From positions 1,488,001 through 1,552,000 of the forward strand of contig CAMGYJ010000011.1 in NCBI GenBank assembly GCA_946122785.1: a DNA stretch of 64,000 nucleotides, given 5' to 3'. Position numbers and translations under genes: made by a program. Source of the DNA: Linum tenue (lineage: Eukaryota > Streptophyta > Magnoliopsida > Malpighiales > Linaceae). The notes beneath the pieces are model-generated. The model was not told the origin of the DNA. It did no database searches and saw only the letters and a program-made list of their open reading frames with translations. Shown here one piece after another: positions 22,960-34,135 of this stretch; position 1 is the stretch's first letter, and each line of letters begins with the position of its first letter.

Positions 22960-23298
22960 TGTAGAGAAGGAATCCAAATCCGAACTGGATTCGGTTTAGC
23001 AACGCGCCAAGAGAAGCAGTTCAAATCGAGTCTCTGAGAAATAAGCAATGTGACATCGTTGGGTTTATTGCAGTACCAGTCATTATGTTTGTGTTAAGTT
23101 GCATTCGAGTCCTGCCAGTAGTGGTTTGATTAGTTGAGAGTCTTTAGCTAATTAGTTAGTTGTTTGAGTATTGTTAGCGTGATTCCTGGATTGTGAACGT
23201 TGAGAGCAACCAGGGATTGTGGTTTGCATCAACCTCTATATGTACCTTTCTTCCAATTCAATAAAAGATTGTCAGTTTGCTGTTCATTGCTTTCTACA
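22960..23298 (+). repeat. 5' LTR of the Copia element
   Basis: It starts tgtagagaagg and ends ctttctaca. It contains a TATA-like word (ctatata, 23235-23241) and a polyadenylation-type aataaa (23259-23264). Compared with the 3' LTR it has eight substitutions and no indels over 339 bases (2.4 percent). Confidence 0.95.
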
Positions 23299-23489
23299 TT
23301 TGTAACAGAGCACTAGCAGGCTGTAACCATTGTTGCTTTCAAGCAAAGTTTGAGTGATTGAGTGTGAGTGAAATTGAGTATAGGTGCAGGATCTGGGTGT
23401 GGGAAACACGAGAGCACGTTGGTGAGAAATCCTTTCAAGGGTGTGTGATCTTTCTGGGAATATAGAGTTAATTGTTTTTCTCAGCAAAC

Positions 23490-24137
23490 ATGCGTGACAA
23501 TGCTGGTTTTGCACAAGTGGGATTGCCCAAATTCGATGGGAACTTTGATCACTGGAGTCTTCTCATGGAGAATCTCCTTAGATCAAAAGAGTATTGGGTG
23601 GTTGTCAGTGAAGGCATTCCTGAGCCAGCTGCTGGGACTCAGTTGTCTGTTGTGGAGTCTAATAATTTGGACGATCTCAGGCTCAAAGACCTAAAGGCCA
23701 AGAACTACTTGTTCAGCTCCATATACAAATCCATCTTGAAGACCATCACCAACAAGGCCACCTCCAAACAGCTCTGGGATGCCATGAAGACCAAATACCA
23801 GGGCAGTGCTTGTGTTCAGAAGGCCCAGTTGCAGGCTTTGGGAAGGACTTTTGAAGTTCTTGAGATGAAAGAGGGTGAGTCTGTTGCTGCTTATTTCAGT
23901 AGAGTTATGGTAGTGGCAAATGACATGAGGAACTGTGGAGAAGATATGACTGATGTTAAGATAGTTGAGAAGATTTTGAGAACATTGACTGAGAGGTTTA
24001 ACTATGTTGTCCGCTCCATTGAGGAGTCCAAAGACATAGAAACCCTCTCTGTTGATGCTCTGCAGAGTTCATTACTTGTTCATGAGCAGAAGTTTCACAA
24101 ATCAACAAGCTTACTATTCTCAGGCCAAATCCAATGA
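23490..24137 (+). pseudogene. Copia gag, lacking its zinc knuckle
   Basis: The frame opens at ATG 23490 and runs to 24137. It shows the Copia gag/UBN2 pattern: LPKFDGNFDHWSLLMENLL, KAKNYLFSSI, TSKQLWDAMKTKYQG, FEVLEMKEGESVAAYFSRV and EKILRTLTERFNYVV. After VHEQKFHK the frame shifts directly into a segment upstream of the protease, with no CCHC box or its basic flank anywhere. A deletion with frameshift near 24100 is the simplest reading. Confidence 0.88.
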
Positions 24138-27100
24138 TCATAATGCTCTTCCTGATGATGTTCTGTTGATGGCTTTCCTGGAAGAACCTCTAGCAGAAGG
24201 AATGCACAGCTGGTGGTTCCTAGATTCTGGTTGCAGCAATCATATGACTGGAGATAGGAGATGGTTTGACTCAATAGAGGAAACTAAGGCTGAAAAAGTA
24301 AGACTGGGTAATGACACCAGACTGGATGTGGCAGGTCAAGGAAAGATAAGACTGCAGCTAGGAGGAGTCTCTCTGGTTATTCACAATGTTTTCTATGTGC
24401 CTGGCTTGAAAACAAATCTATTAAGTATGGGACTGCTGCAGGAGAAGGGACTAGAGTTTATGGTCAAGAGGAATGTCTGCAGAATCTATCATGAAGACAA
24501 GGGTTTTCTGTTGGAAACTTCAATGAGATCCAACAGGATGTTTGTCCTGAAGGATGAATCAAACAAGACTGAAGCTTATTGTGTGCAAACAGGAAGTGCC
24601 AAGGACACCTCTCTCACTCTTTGGCACAGAAGGTTTGGTCATTTGAATCCGCAAGGACTGATGCAAGTTCAACAGAAGGGCTTTATCACAGGTATTCCAG
24701 AACTAAAAGGAACAATGGGAGTTTGTTCCACCTGTCAGATTGGGAAGCAGACCAGACAAGCTTTTCCTAAACATAGTCAATGGAGGGCAACTCAGAAGCT
24801 TCAACTGATTCATGCAGATTTGTGTGGTCCCATAACTCCAACCTCAAATGGAGGAAAAAAGGTACATCTTTACCTTGATCGATGACTTCAGTAGGAAGCT
24901 ATGGGTTTTCTTTCTAGCTGCTAAGTCTGAAGCATTGGAATGGTTTAAGAAATTTGTGGTTCAAGTTGAGAAGGAAACAGGTCTATCTATTCTCTGTCTT
25001 AGAACAGATAGGGGAGGAGAGTTCTTACTGAGTGAATTTCAGTCCTTATGTGTTGAATCTGGCATCAAAAGGCAACTTACAGTTGCCTTGACTCCCCAGC
25101 AGAATGGGATGGCTGAGAGAAAGAATAGAACTACCATGAACATGGTAAGATGCATGTTGAAAGACACTTAGGTACCAGCTGCTTTCTGGCCAGAAGCAGT
25201 TAATTGGACAACTCATGTCCTAAATAGAAGTCCCACAGTGGCAAATGCTGGAAAAACACCTCAAGAGCTGTGGACTGGTGCTTTCCCACCTATATCTCAT
25301 TTCAGGGTGTTTGGTTGTGTGGCTTCTGCACACATTCCTGATAAATTCAGGAAAAAGCTTGATGACAAGAGTATCCCATGCCATTTTCTAGGCATTTCTG
25401 CAGAATCAAAGGCATACAGGCTGTACAATCCATAAACAAAGAAAATCCTGGTGAGTAGAGATGTTGTTTTTGATGAAAGTAAAGGCTGGAAGTGGAAATC
25501 TGACATCCAACCAGTCCTAACAAGTTTGATATGGGAAGGGAGTGATGATGATTATGTTGATTCTGATGGAGAGGAAGGACCTTAAATTTCAGCACCAGCA
25601 GTTCCTGAAGAAGTGACTGAGGAAGAACCAGGCAGTCCAAAAACACCAGCACCTCCTACTGGTCTTAACTCTACAGATGGGATGATGAGGAAGACCCAAC
25701 TGATGTGTTAGGTTTGCCTACTGAATTGGGTCCCAGAACAAGGAAGCCACCTGTCCACCTCTCAATTTATGAGTGCAGCTGTGCAGAAGAAGAGCAATCA
25801 GAATGGCTAGCTATGACTACAATCATAGATGATCCTCAAACCTTTGAGGAAGCCTCTCGAGATGCAGTTTGGAATGAGGCAATGAAGTTGGAGATGAAGT
25901 CCATTGACAAGAACAATACCTGGGAACTCACTGTTCTTCCTGCAGGTGTAATTCCTATTGGTTTAAAGTGGATTTACAAGACTAAACTCACTGAGACATG
26001 AACCCTTGATAAACATAAAGCGAGATTGGTGGTCAAGGGATATGCTCAGAAGTTTGGGATAGACTACAAATAGGTTTTTGCTCCAGTAGCCATGTGGGAC
26101 ACCATCAGGTGTCTTCTAGCTTTTGCTGCACACCATGGCATTCCAGTATGGCAACTTGATGTCAAAAGTGCCTTCCTGCATGGAGAACTCAGTGAAGATA
26201 TTTATGTTGAGCAACCACAAGGATTTGTGGTTGCTGGGGAGGAAGATAAAGTTTACAAGCTCAAGAAAGCCTTGTATGGCTTGAAGCAAGCTCCCAGAGC
26301 TTGGTACAGCAGAATAGAAGCTCACTTCCTTGCAACTGGTTTCCATAAATGTCCACATGAAGCCACGTTGTTAATCAAGAAATCTAATCAAGGGGTGCTG
26401 TTAGTAAGCATCTATGTTGATGATGTGTTATATACAGGTACTGATGCTGAAATGGTGGCTGAGTTTGAACACACCATGGAAGCTGAATTTGAGATGACTG
26501 ATTTGGGTAGAATGAAGTATTTTCTGGGAGTAGAGGTGATTCAAAGGGAAGATGGTATTTTTATATGCCAACAAAAGTATGCAAAAGAAGTTCTAGTCAG
26601 ATTCAACCTTGCTGAGTGCAATTTTATGCATAACCCTATTGTTCTTGGAGCAAAGCAGGAGATGAAGGTCTGGTGGATGCAACTGAGTACAAGCAGCTCA
26701 TTGGAAGCCTGCTATACCTCACTGCAACAAGACCAGATCTTATGTTTGTTGTTTGCTTGTTAAGCATGTACATGGAAGCACCTACTAAGCAGCATATGCT
26801 GGCTGCAAAGAGGGTACTCAGGTACTTGAAAGGAACTCTGAGCAATGGAATCTGGTACAGAAGACAAGACGAGGAAGACTGTCTGTTGGGATACACAGAC
26901 AGTGATTATGCTGGAGATTCAGATGACAGGAAGAGTACCAGTGGGTATGTCTTCTTCCTTGCCGGAGGTGTTGTTTCCTGGGCATCCAAGAAACAGCATG
27001 TGGTGACTCTAAGCACTACAGAAGCAGAGTTTGTTGCAGTAGCTTACTGTGCTGCTCAAGGGGTCTGGCTAAGGAGGATTCTGACTGAGATTGGTTGGGA

Positions 27101-27374
27101 TTCAAGTGTAAGTAAGGCCACTGCAATCTTGTGTGACAACAGCTCGGCCATAAAGCTATCCAAAAATCCAGTTCTCCATGGTAGAAGCAAGCATATCTAT
27201 GTGAGGTTTCACTTTCTAAGGGAGTTGGTTCGAGATGAAGTGGTGGAATTGAGGCAATGTGGCACAAAGGATCAAGTTGCTGACATTATGACCAAGGCCT
27301 TGTCATTGGAATCATTCTGCAGGCTAAGACAGGAGCTAGGAATCTATGATCTCTCCGAAATTGGGAATGAATGA
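24138..27374 (+). pseudogene. Copia pol (protease, integrase, RT, RNase H), disrupted
   Basis: Order along the strand: protease (FLDSGCSNHM, about 24218), GAG-pre-integrase (LWHRRFGHLN), integrase core (DDFSRKLWVF; RTDRGGEF; QQNGMAERKNRT), RT (WQLDVKSAFLHG; the YVDD box near 26415; LYGLKQAPRAWY), and RNase H (GYTDSDYAGD; STTEAEFVA; RSKHI). The frame changes near 24860 and 26680. In-frame stops lie at about 25169, 25433, 25583, 25999 and 26071. A further break lies near 25700. No single protein could be made from this copy. Confidence 0.9.
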
Positions 27375-27435
27375 GGACAACAGCTGGAAGTGAACTGAAG
27401 CTGGTGTTTGGGGTGCTTCAGTTCAGGGGAGGATG

Positions 27436-27774
27436 TGTAGAGAAGGAATCCAAATCCGAACTGGATTCGGATTAGCAGCGCGCCAAGAGAAGCAGTTCAA
27501 ATCGAGTCTCTGAGAAATAAGCAATGCGACATCGTTTGGTTTATTGCAGTACCAGTCATTATGTTTGTGTTAAGTTGCATTCGAGTCCTGTCAGTAGTGG
27601 TTTGATTAGTTGAGAGTCTTTAGCTGATTAGTTAGTTGTTTGAGTCTTGTTAGCGTGATTCCTGGATTGTGAACGTTGAGAGCAACCAGGGATTGTGGTT
27701 TGCATCAACCTCTATATGTACCTTTCTTCCAATTCAATAAAAGATTGTCAGTTTGCTATTCATTGCTTTCTACA
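27436..27774 (+). repeat. 3' LTR of the Copia element
   Basis: It has the same 339-bp length and the same ends as the 5' LTR and is followed by the TSD gtgcc. The eight differences from the 5' LTR are all substitutions, spread along its length. Confidence 0.95.
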
Positions 27775-28068
27775 GTGCCCACCCCTACTAGCAGGTATAT
27801 GAAAAAGCAATATGTGGCCGCGTAGTATACTAGTCTTCAATGTGAACTTGACGACTTGCAGAGAGCAGCAAATTAAGGAAACATCAGCTAACCAACCCAT
27901 ATTAGCTGAATCAATTTTATATAGATGTGGACTCAGGTAGCCAGCATGCCGGCGGATCAACGCTTAAATATTTCACCGTGTTCTTCAGCTGCTGCCTTTT
28001 GCTTCTTTTTTTTTTAATTATCGTGTTGCTCGTTTCTCCGTGTTGCTCGCTTGACGGGCAAGGCGTCT

Positions 28069-28076
28069 TTATATAT
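28069..28076 (+). promoter_or_regulatory. TATA box of the peptide gene
   Basis: The sequence tttatata lies 107 bases before the ATG, directly after gggcaaggcgtc. The same arrangement (gggcaagacgtc then tatatat) precedes the inverted copy, so the core promoter is conserved between the two. Confidence 0.5.
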
Positions 28077-28182
28077 CAAGGCTTTGGAGCTCTTTCTGAA
28101 GCATTCATATACCAACCGGCGAAGATCGAAGGGATCGAGAAAGGCCGGAGGAGAGGCATTAAGCGAGGTAGATTAGTACATA

Positions 28183-28529
28183 ATGGGTGTTCATAGCAGA
28201 AGATTATCAATGGTGGCTGGATGCATCATGATGATGATGATGATCAGCTTCGTCCTGCTAATCGCCTTATCGTCCGAACCAGCTTCGATCATGGCTGATC
28301 GACATCGACCAAAACCAGGTAAGTTAACCCAAAAACCTGAATACCTTCTGTACTTTGCCCCATGCATGCAACTGCAAGTTCTGATATGACTTCTGTACTT
28401 GCAGGTCCTGCGAATTCTACTGAGAACAGAACCCGCGGAGAGAAGGCTCAAGTTTTGGAACAATCCAAAATCGTTACCAACAGAAGTATTTCAAGACAAG
28501 GCCCTCATGGGAGAGGACCGGGCCACTAG
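28183..28529 (+). CDS. PIP/PIPL-like secreted signalling peptide precursor
   Basis: Two exons, 28183-28318 and 28405-28529, joined by an 86-bp GT-AG intron (gtaagt donor, ttgcag acceptor), encode 86 residues. The N-terminus is a signal peptide with a Met-rich hydrophobic core (GCIMMMMMISFVLLIALSS). A polar, variable middle follows. The last residues are SRQGPHGRGPGH and then the stop. This fits the C-terminal pattern of plant PIP/PIPL peptides (GPxxRGxGH at the very end), which are cut from the precursor and sensed by leucine-rich-repeat receptor kinases such as RLK7. The usual SGPS core is altered to QGPH, so it is a divergent member. CEP peptides (ending PGxGH) are the main alternative. Neither precursor processing nor expression can be seen here. 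Confidence 0.72.
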
Positions 28530-28888
28530 CTCGCCTACCTAGCTCATTCAGTTCAACACTCTGCTTCAGTAAAAAGATGTTCGTTTCTTCTCTAGGCAAA
28601 TCAAACATCAGGATTGTGAAATAGGATTGTGATACCAGATTCAATCTTGGATCTTCCTAATCACTTAAGAGTTATTGCAAACAACTTGTTCTTGGCATGA
28701 TCAAAGAAGCTTCTCTGCAACTGGCATACATCCTGTGCTTGGAAACATGGTAATTGATAACAGCAGCTAAATTATAAAATGGATGCGTTTAGAGGCCTGC
28801 TCAAGAATTGAGAACAGCAGAGCCTAAATTAGCTAGTTGGGTACATGAGCAAAACAATGGGATATACGAATACTAGTAGTAGTACCAT

Positions 28889-29250
28889 ATGGATGTGGGT
28901 TGTATGATGACGATGATGATCAGCTTGCCCCTGTTGTTAGTTGTTTGCGTTAATGATCTCGTCCCAGACTAATTGCATGGCTCAACGATGGTCTTCCATA
29001 TCATCATCTACCCCAAACTCAGTACCAGCATGTAATCCTCACCATGCCAGTTTTCTTTTTCGTCAAGCTTCTCTTTCTGTTAGGGGAAGAGCTCATCGAT
29101 ATCTTCCAACTACAATTTTGCTGGAAGAAGCTGCTGCATAGTGATGAGATGATCCCCGGCAATACAAAATCAATGCACGCCCAGGCGGCCATGGTGGTGG
29201 TCGCCCAGCTGGTTCATCAATTCCCAGCACAAATCCTCCCCTTATGATAT
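28889..29250 (+). pseudogene. Degenerate relative of the peptide gene (tentative)
   Basis: Just downstream of the duplicated block a frame from ATG 28889 reads MDVGCMMTMMISLPLLLVV, resembling the signal-peptide core of the gene at 28183, and stops at 28972. Shifting one base at about 28950 continues the resemblance (MISSQTNCMAQR against ALSSEPASIMADR). No clean second exon with a GPxxRGxGH end is found. It may be a frameshifted tandem copy. The similarity is limited to low-complexity residues, so chance is possible. Confidence 0.35.
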
Positions 29251-29535
29251 GGAAACCAAGCTAGCTTTTTTTTTTTTTTTTGGTAGAAAGCTAGCTTCTT
29301 TCTGACCAGCCTGGACAAATATTATGCAAATGGTAACACTTGAGTTTAGAAACCTAACCAGATCCCACCATGATGTGATACAACAGTGATAGGGGAGTAA
29401 TCAAATGAACATGGTACGAGTAACAGAAGCAAGCTTTAAACTTGTTGGTTCGATGCATGGTGAAAACAAGGCACTTCAAAGAAAGTCCTCATGGAACTTA
29501 CCATTCGAATGTGTAGCCAGGAAGAAGAGGTGTTT

Positions 29536-32500
29536 TCATGACGCCTTCATCATGGCTCGGCTAGACATGCCATGCAACAGCTTGATGAACCCGTGGAAGC
29601 TAAGTTTACCATCGCCATGTCTTATCCAATCGTTTAGAACTGCATGAACTGGGATGGATGGTCCAAGGCCAAGCTCCTGAACCCAACCCATTATCATTTA
29701 GTGAGCACAGTTTACTAGCTGGGTAAATCAAAGATCTCATTCATCATCAAAGAAGGCTGAGTACGAGCTACAACATACTGAGGCAAGTTCCTGAATAACA
29801 ATAGCCCTGTTTCCATCTTGGTCAAATATTTCATATGCAGATCGAGCATGCTGTTCCCATCTATCAAGTGCCTCCAATTGGTGAACACTTAATGCGGCTG
29901 CACAAAACTCTTCAAACTCCATATTTCTGTGTTGAAGTGTATTTAGCTGTCATGAAGAGCAAAGGGTTCGAGCAATCAGCATATTAATATTAAGTCGATA
30001 TCTTATGCTATAAAAATTTAAACAGTTGTGTCTGTGTAACAAGCAAGGGAGATCAACTACCGAGGCTAGGATATCAGGCATGCGAGAATCTTTCATTGCA
30101 TCAGTTGCATTTTTCATCAATGCCTGTCACATAAGAAAGTGAAATCGAGGCTAGACCTGTTACTAAAACGCTATGACCATGTCATCTCCAAGTGAGGTAC
30201 AAAGGAAGAAGATTATATTCACCATCCTAATGTTCTCCAATGTTATGCTGCCATTTTTGTTTGGCTGAAATATTGTGAATTGCTCCTTCAGATAAAAGAC
30301 TTCATCTGCAGTCAATGTCTTGGCCAATGCCTGCAAAATCGTGCCAAAGCAAGAACATAGGAGGTTGATCAAAGGACAAACAAGCATAACTGGAAAATCC
30401 ATCCTCATATATACTTCAGCTATCCTCCGGCGGATTTATTCAGTCTTTTGATGTAAGTTTTTCACTTGCTAGGACTAGGAAGGTGCATGTGCAGGACCAT
30501 ATGTATACACACCCTTAAAGCAGCCTTACGCAAAGAAGATGATCGAACATAAGCCCTCATTAGTTTCAGTACTGAGATATCAAGGAGTAATTTCACATCA
30601 TTATAATTTCTGAGCCAAGGATGACCTGCAGGGGGGAAAAAGAAGATCACGAATGTGATTCACAATAAGCACCAAGGTGACTGGAAACCCAAACAAAATG
30701 AGGGAGGAAAGGAGACATACTTAATGCTTGGGTGGCAGTCATTCTCCTCCTAGGATCTTTGTTCAATAGGCGCTTGACGAAGTCTTTTGCTTCCGGAGAT
30801 ATGGAGGCCCAAGATGCTTCATCAAAATTTGGGTCAGCTTTCAGGACCGATCGAAATATTCCAGACTCCGTTCGGGCCCAAAATGGACGACTTCCACACA
30901 GTAGAATATAAGCTATTACACCTATACTCCATACATCAGCCTCAGTGCTATAAGACCTATGTAGAACCTCTGGTGCAACATAGTAGGCACTTCCTACAAT
31001 GTCATTGAGCCTTTCATCTGAATAAACGAAAACAGCTCATGAAGGTGAAGTAAGAAAAGGTAAAATTTGATAGGACGGCTTCTCAATAGGTATTAGAGCA
31101 AAACAAGGCGAACCTGGTCTGACATAATCTGATAAGCCAAAATCGATCACTTTCAGCTCAGATGTCTCTTCCTTTGAAGTATACAGGAAGTTCTGTAGAC
31201 GAATCATATAGATAACGGTTAGGTTGGCATGAGAAACCCCTCATTACTATAAAGATTCATTTCTCTCTTTTTCTACTATCCTGAAGTGTCCTGCATGTAT
31301 TATAACTGTTTTTGAACAGAGGAAAAAAAAAACAAGAAATAGAACCGTGTTTCACCTCTGGTTTAAGATCACGGTGCACCACACCTTGTAGATGACAGAA
31401 AGATACAACATTCAATATCTGCACCATTACTGCCTTGGCATCATCTTCTGGGTATTTTCCCCCTCTGTAGAACAACAAGTATGGTGCCTGAGCTCCCCGG
31501 TAGAGAAATGAAGACTAAACCTAAAATAGCTAAGCTAACAAAGATTCATCCTTAAATATAAACTGTAACTAGAACAAGGGGGAGAAATAAAACCTTGCAA
31601 GTATTCTATCCAAGAGCTCACCTCCTACGCACAACCTGGAATGTTCGTAGCAACTTATCAGCTTCCCCAGAAGGTCACAGGATTTTACAAAGGTGATAAT
31701 CAAGCAATTCAAAATCCTGAACTGAACGAGAATGATTCAGGGGGAGCAACTAAGGACCTAAAACACACACAAAAGTACGGACATTTATAGAAATTAGTCG
31801 GATTTTTCCATGCTTACTCCATTACTATGTAGACATTATCAGAGTCTTCAAACGCATCATAGAACTGTACTAAGTTGCTATGTCCTGCCAAGGCCTTCAA
31901 TATTTTCACCTCCCTCCTCACATCTTCGACTGCAATAGATGTAGTCATCTGGCAACATAACCAAATGAGTAAATAGGGTCACAGCGATTTATTATGAGAT
32001 GCTGCGACGAAGAAATGGATTTCATTATGACTCATTCATGTCAAATGTTTATACCAATCGCCATTAATAAGCAACAGTTAAGTACTACACCTACTACAAG
32101 ACACTGTTCATTCCTTATTGTCACTGTGCCAACGAACAAACCCAAATTCCAGTTCTCAATTCACAGCCAGAAGTCTACAGCTTCTGCTCAGATAACAACA
32201 AAACACTGCAGCAACCTCAGAAATAGAGCAGAAAAACAACAAAAACCAAACGACAAAATGACACAATGCACTAGAGAATCCACGACTGCGGAAACCAAAC
32301 GGCAAGCCATAATTTGCACAACGCTGAATAAACAAACAATTTCGCCAAAGAAAGAGAACCTTGGATTTGGGAATGACTTTCACGGCGACCTGCTGCCCTT
32401 TCCGATCGCCCTTCCTGATCTTAGCCGAACAAGTATACCCAAAATGCCCCCGCCCCACTTCTTCCCCAACCTCCAACCTGTTCGCGAGCTCTTTCGAGAA

Positions 32501-32863
32501 CCCAAATCGCTTGTCCAGCTCCGCCCCTTCCACCTCATCCTCCTCGTTACCTTCCCCTCCTCCGTCGCCGCCGCCGCCGTCTGCCTTGACCTTCTTCTTG
32601 TCCTTCCGCCGCCGGAGAACGGCGCGGATGTGCTTGGCCGGGGAAGGCGGCGGGAAGGGCATCTTCTTGAAGATCCGCATCGGCGTCGGCGTCGATACCG
32701 GGCGGGAAGGGCTGGGTGTGTGGGACGGGAAGAAGGGAGACGCATTCGGAAGCGGAGATGGAGCTGACGGAGGTTGGAATTGGTCATCTGGAGCTTGGAA
32801 TTGGCGGTCGTTCTTGGGGGCGTAAGGGTTAGACTTGGGAGGCTTTGAAGTGCAGCCACCCAT
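29536..32863 (-). CDS. CDPK-related protein kinase (CRK family)
   Basis: Eleven minus-strand exons with GT-AG introns and matching phases: 32360-32863, 31818-31948, 31594-31635, 31356-31464, 31114-31192, 30721-31017, 30513-30625, 30223-30330, 30061-30123, 29779-29946 and 29536-29676. They give 584 residues, normal for CRKs. MGGC at the start offers Gly2 for myristoylation and Cys4 for palmitoylation, implying membrane attachment. The Pro-rich leader ends in [20 protein letters not shown], a CRK hallmark. Kinase features: GRGHFG (137-142), Lys162, HRDLKPE with Asp258, and DFG at 279-281. The C-terminal region keeps the CRK calmodulin-like fold, but its EF-hands are degenerate: the best loop (524-535, [12 protein letters not shown]) has Arg where Gly6 is expected. 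CRKs are Ser/Thr kinases mostly independent of direct calcium binding. Which CRK paralogue this is cannot be told by eye. Confidence 0.94.
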
Positions 32864-33959
32864 TGCGCGGCAATGGAGTTTGGAACGGCGGCGCGATGGG
32901 AGGTCCGATTAGCTTTGGCGAAGATGTGGGGGGTGAAGGAATGAGGAAGCAGCGGCGGTGGGAACGGCGGAGGCGAAGAAGATGGCGTCGGAAGAGGGAG
33001 AGTAGAGTGGAGGATTTGGTGGAGAAAGGAAAAGGGGAAATGGGAGCAGGGAAAGTGAAAAGATGAGCTGGCTGGGCGCTGGCTGTTTCACTACTGGACA
33101 CTGGTGTCCACGTGGCATCCATAAGTTAGGCTACAAAAAAAAAAAAAATCAAGAAATGGACTATTTCGGAAATCGAAATTTTTTTTTAGCTATTATGAGT
33201 AATGGATAATCATGATTTTTTTTTCAGTTGTTCAGTTTGAACATGTATAATATTACGAGTAATGGATAATCGTGATTTTTTCATTAGTCAATTTGAACAT
33301 GTATGATTATCACATATGTAGATGTATTTTGTGATAGTCGTGTTGTTTTTAATTAATTTTCTCCATTATCATATTTATTATCGTACTTCCTCCTTTATGT
33401 CAAGTCCGTATATGTGTGAATGTTAATAACTTTTTTTTATGTAAAGAATGTTAATAATTTAGTTAGAGTTATATAGAGGAATTATTATTCATAGATAGTT
33501 GTGTATAAGCGAAATCAGATCAGGTACGAGCATGGTTCTGATTTTCTATCTGATTCTTGTATGTGTGTGTGTGTTTATAGATAAAAGGTCGTGAAAGGCC
33601 GGGTTCGGGTCGGGTATATTGTCCTGGGGCGCAGGGCGCGGGCTAGATCAACACAGAGGGGTTATGTATTGTTAGCGGGGAAAAAACATTTGATACGTTG
33701 CTTTTTTTTTCATTAAAAATTTCACAGTACTATATAACATGATAAGTGCCGTTAAAAAAAAAACATTCAAGAAACCGAGAGTCTCATCTATTATAATTTT
33801 AGTATAGCTAAAATTTGATGTAATGAAAGTGAAATTTTAAGTAATTCCTTTAAAATTATAGACAATTTACATAATAACGGATCGAGAATGGAGCTGAGAC
33901 TGTTTTGAATCGGCTAATAAATATGGAGAATAGCCCTATAGGCCGTGATCGATCGGTTT
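32864..33959. other. CRK 5' flank and intergenic spacer
   Basis: The first 230 bases are the G/C-rich leader of the minus-strand CRK gene. A 60-bp direct repeat (gagtaatggataatc...gaacatgtat) occupies about 33191-33310, two copies. The rest is AT-rich without genes. Confidence 0.45.
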
Positions 33960-34135
33960 CCATAGGAAAGAAGGGACAGACACGTAGCTCGAGGCCCGAT
34001 TCCAAGGCCCAATTAATTTATAACTCTCATGGTTCATGAACCATCTCCTTGACAGACAGACAGACAGACAATCAAATAATAATCAGTCAATTCGTGGAAT
34101 CTAAAGAGGTGCGGAAATTTTATAATTAGGATATA
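33960..34135. repeat. Segment repeated in direct orientation at about 58285-58505
   Basis: Shared phrases in the same order are acacgtagctcgaggccc, ttccaaggcc, atggttcatgaaccatctcc, agtcaattc and aattttataattagga. The palindrome ggttcatgaacc is kept in both. The homology resumes at 36838, so 34136-36837 interrupts the ancestral segment. Confidence 0.7.

Larger units (their letters stand above)
22960..27774 (+). mobile_element. Ty1/copia LTR retrotransposon, complete ends, defective coding
   Basis: Two 339-bp LTRs, each beginning TG and ending CA, flank a 4.1-kb interior. The 5-bp TSD gtgcc is perfect (22955-22959 and 27775-27779). A primer-binding-like site (tttgtaacagagcac, 23299-23313) follows the 5' LTR, and a purine tract (ggggagga, 27426-27433) precedes the 3' LTR. 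The order is gag, protease, integrase, RT, RNase H, typical of Copia. Coding is broken by stops and frameshifts. It sits 8 bp from the right end of the hAT element. Confidence 0.95.
22313..27787. mobile_element. Non-autonomous hAT element split by a Copia insertion
   Basis: The left end is taggggtgggcaacgggcgg and the right end gtgcccaccccta. The 8-bp TSD ctagcagg is perfect on both sides (22305-22312 and 27788-27795). Without the Copia element and one copy of its 5-bp TSD, the hAT is 655 bp (22313-22959 plus 27780-27787). Subterminal zones carry gggttgggtggg/ccacccacccac words. No transposase is encoded. It belongs with the elements at 37933 and 46042. Confidence 0.93.
27880..28886 (+). repeat. 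Peptide-gene block, inverted copy at 60003-60765
   Basis: Promoter, both exons, intron and downstream flank all recur in reverse orientation at 60003-60765. Shared landmarks are caacgcttaaa...ttcaccgtgtt, gggcaaggcgtctt, the coding exons, gtgcttggaa, and ttagctagttgg...tatacgaatactagtagtag. This copy is longer because of inserts at about 27987-28045 and 28580-28720. Confidence 0.88.

Noticed and set aside
32380..32859. Alternative frames in the first CRK exon
   Set aside because: Shadows of the GC-rich CRK leader; the MGGC frame joins to the kinase domain with correct splice phase.
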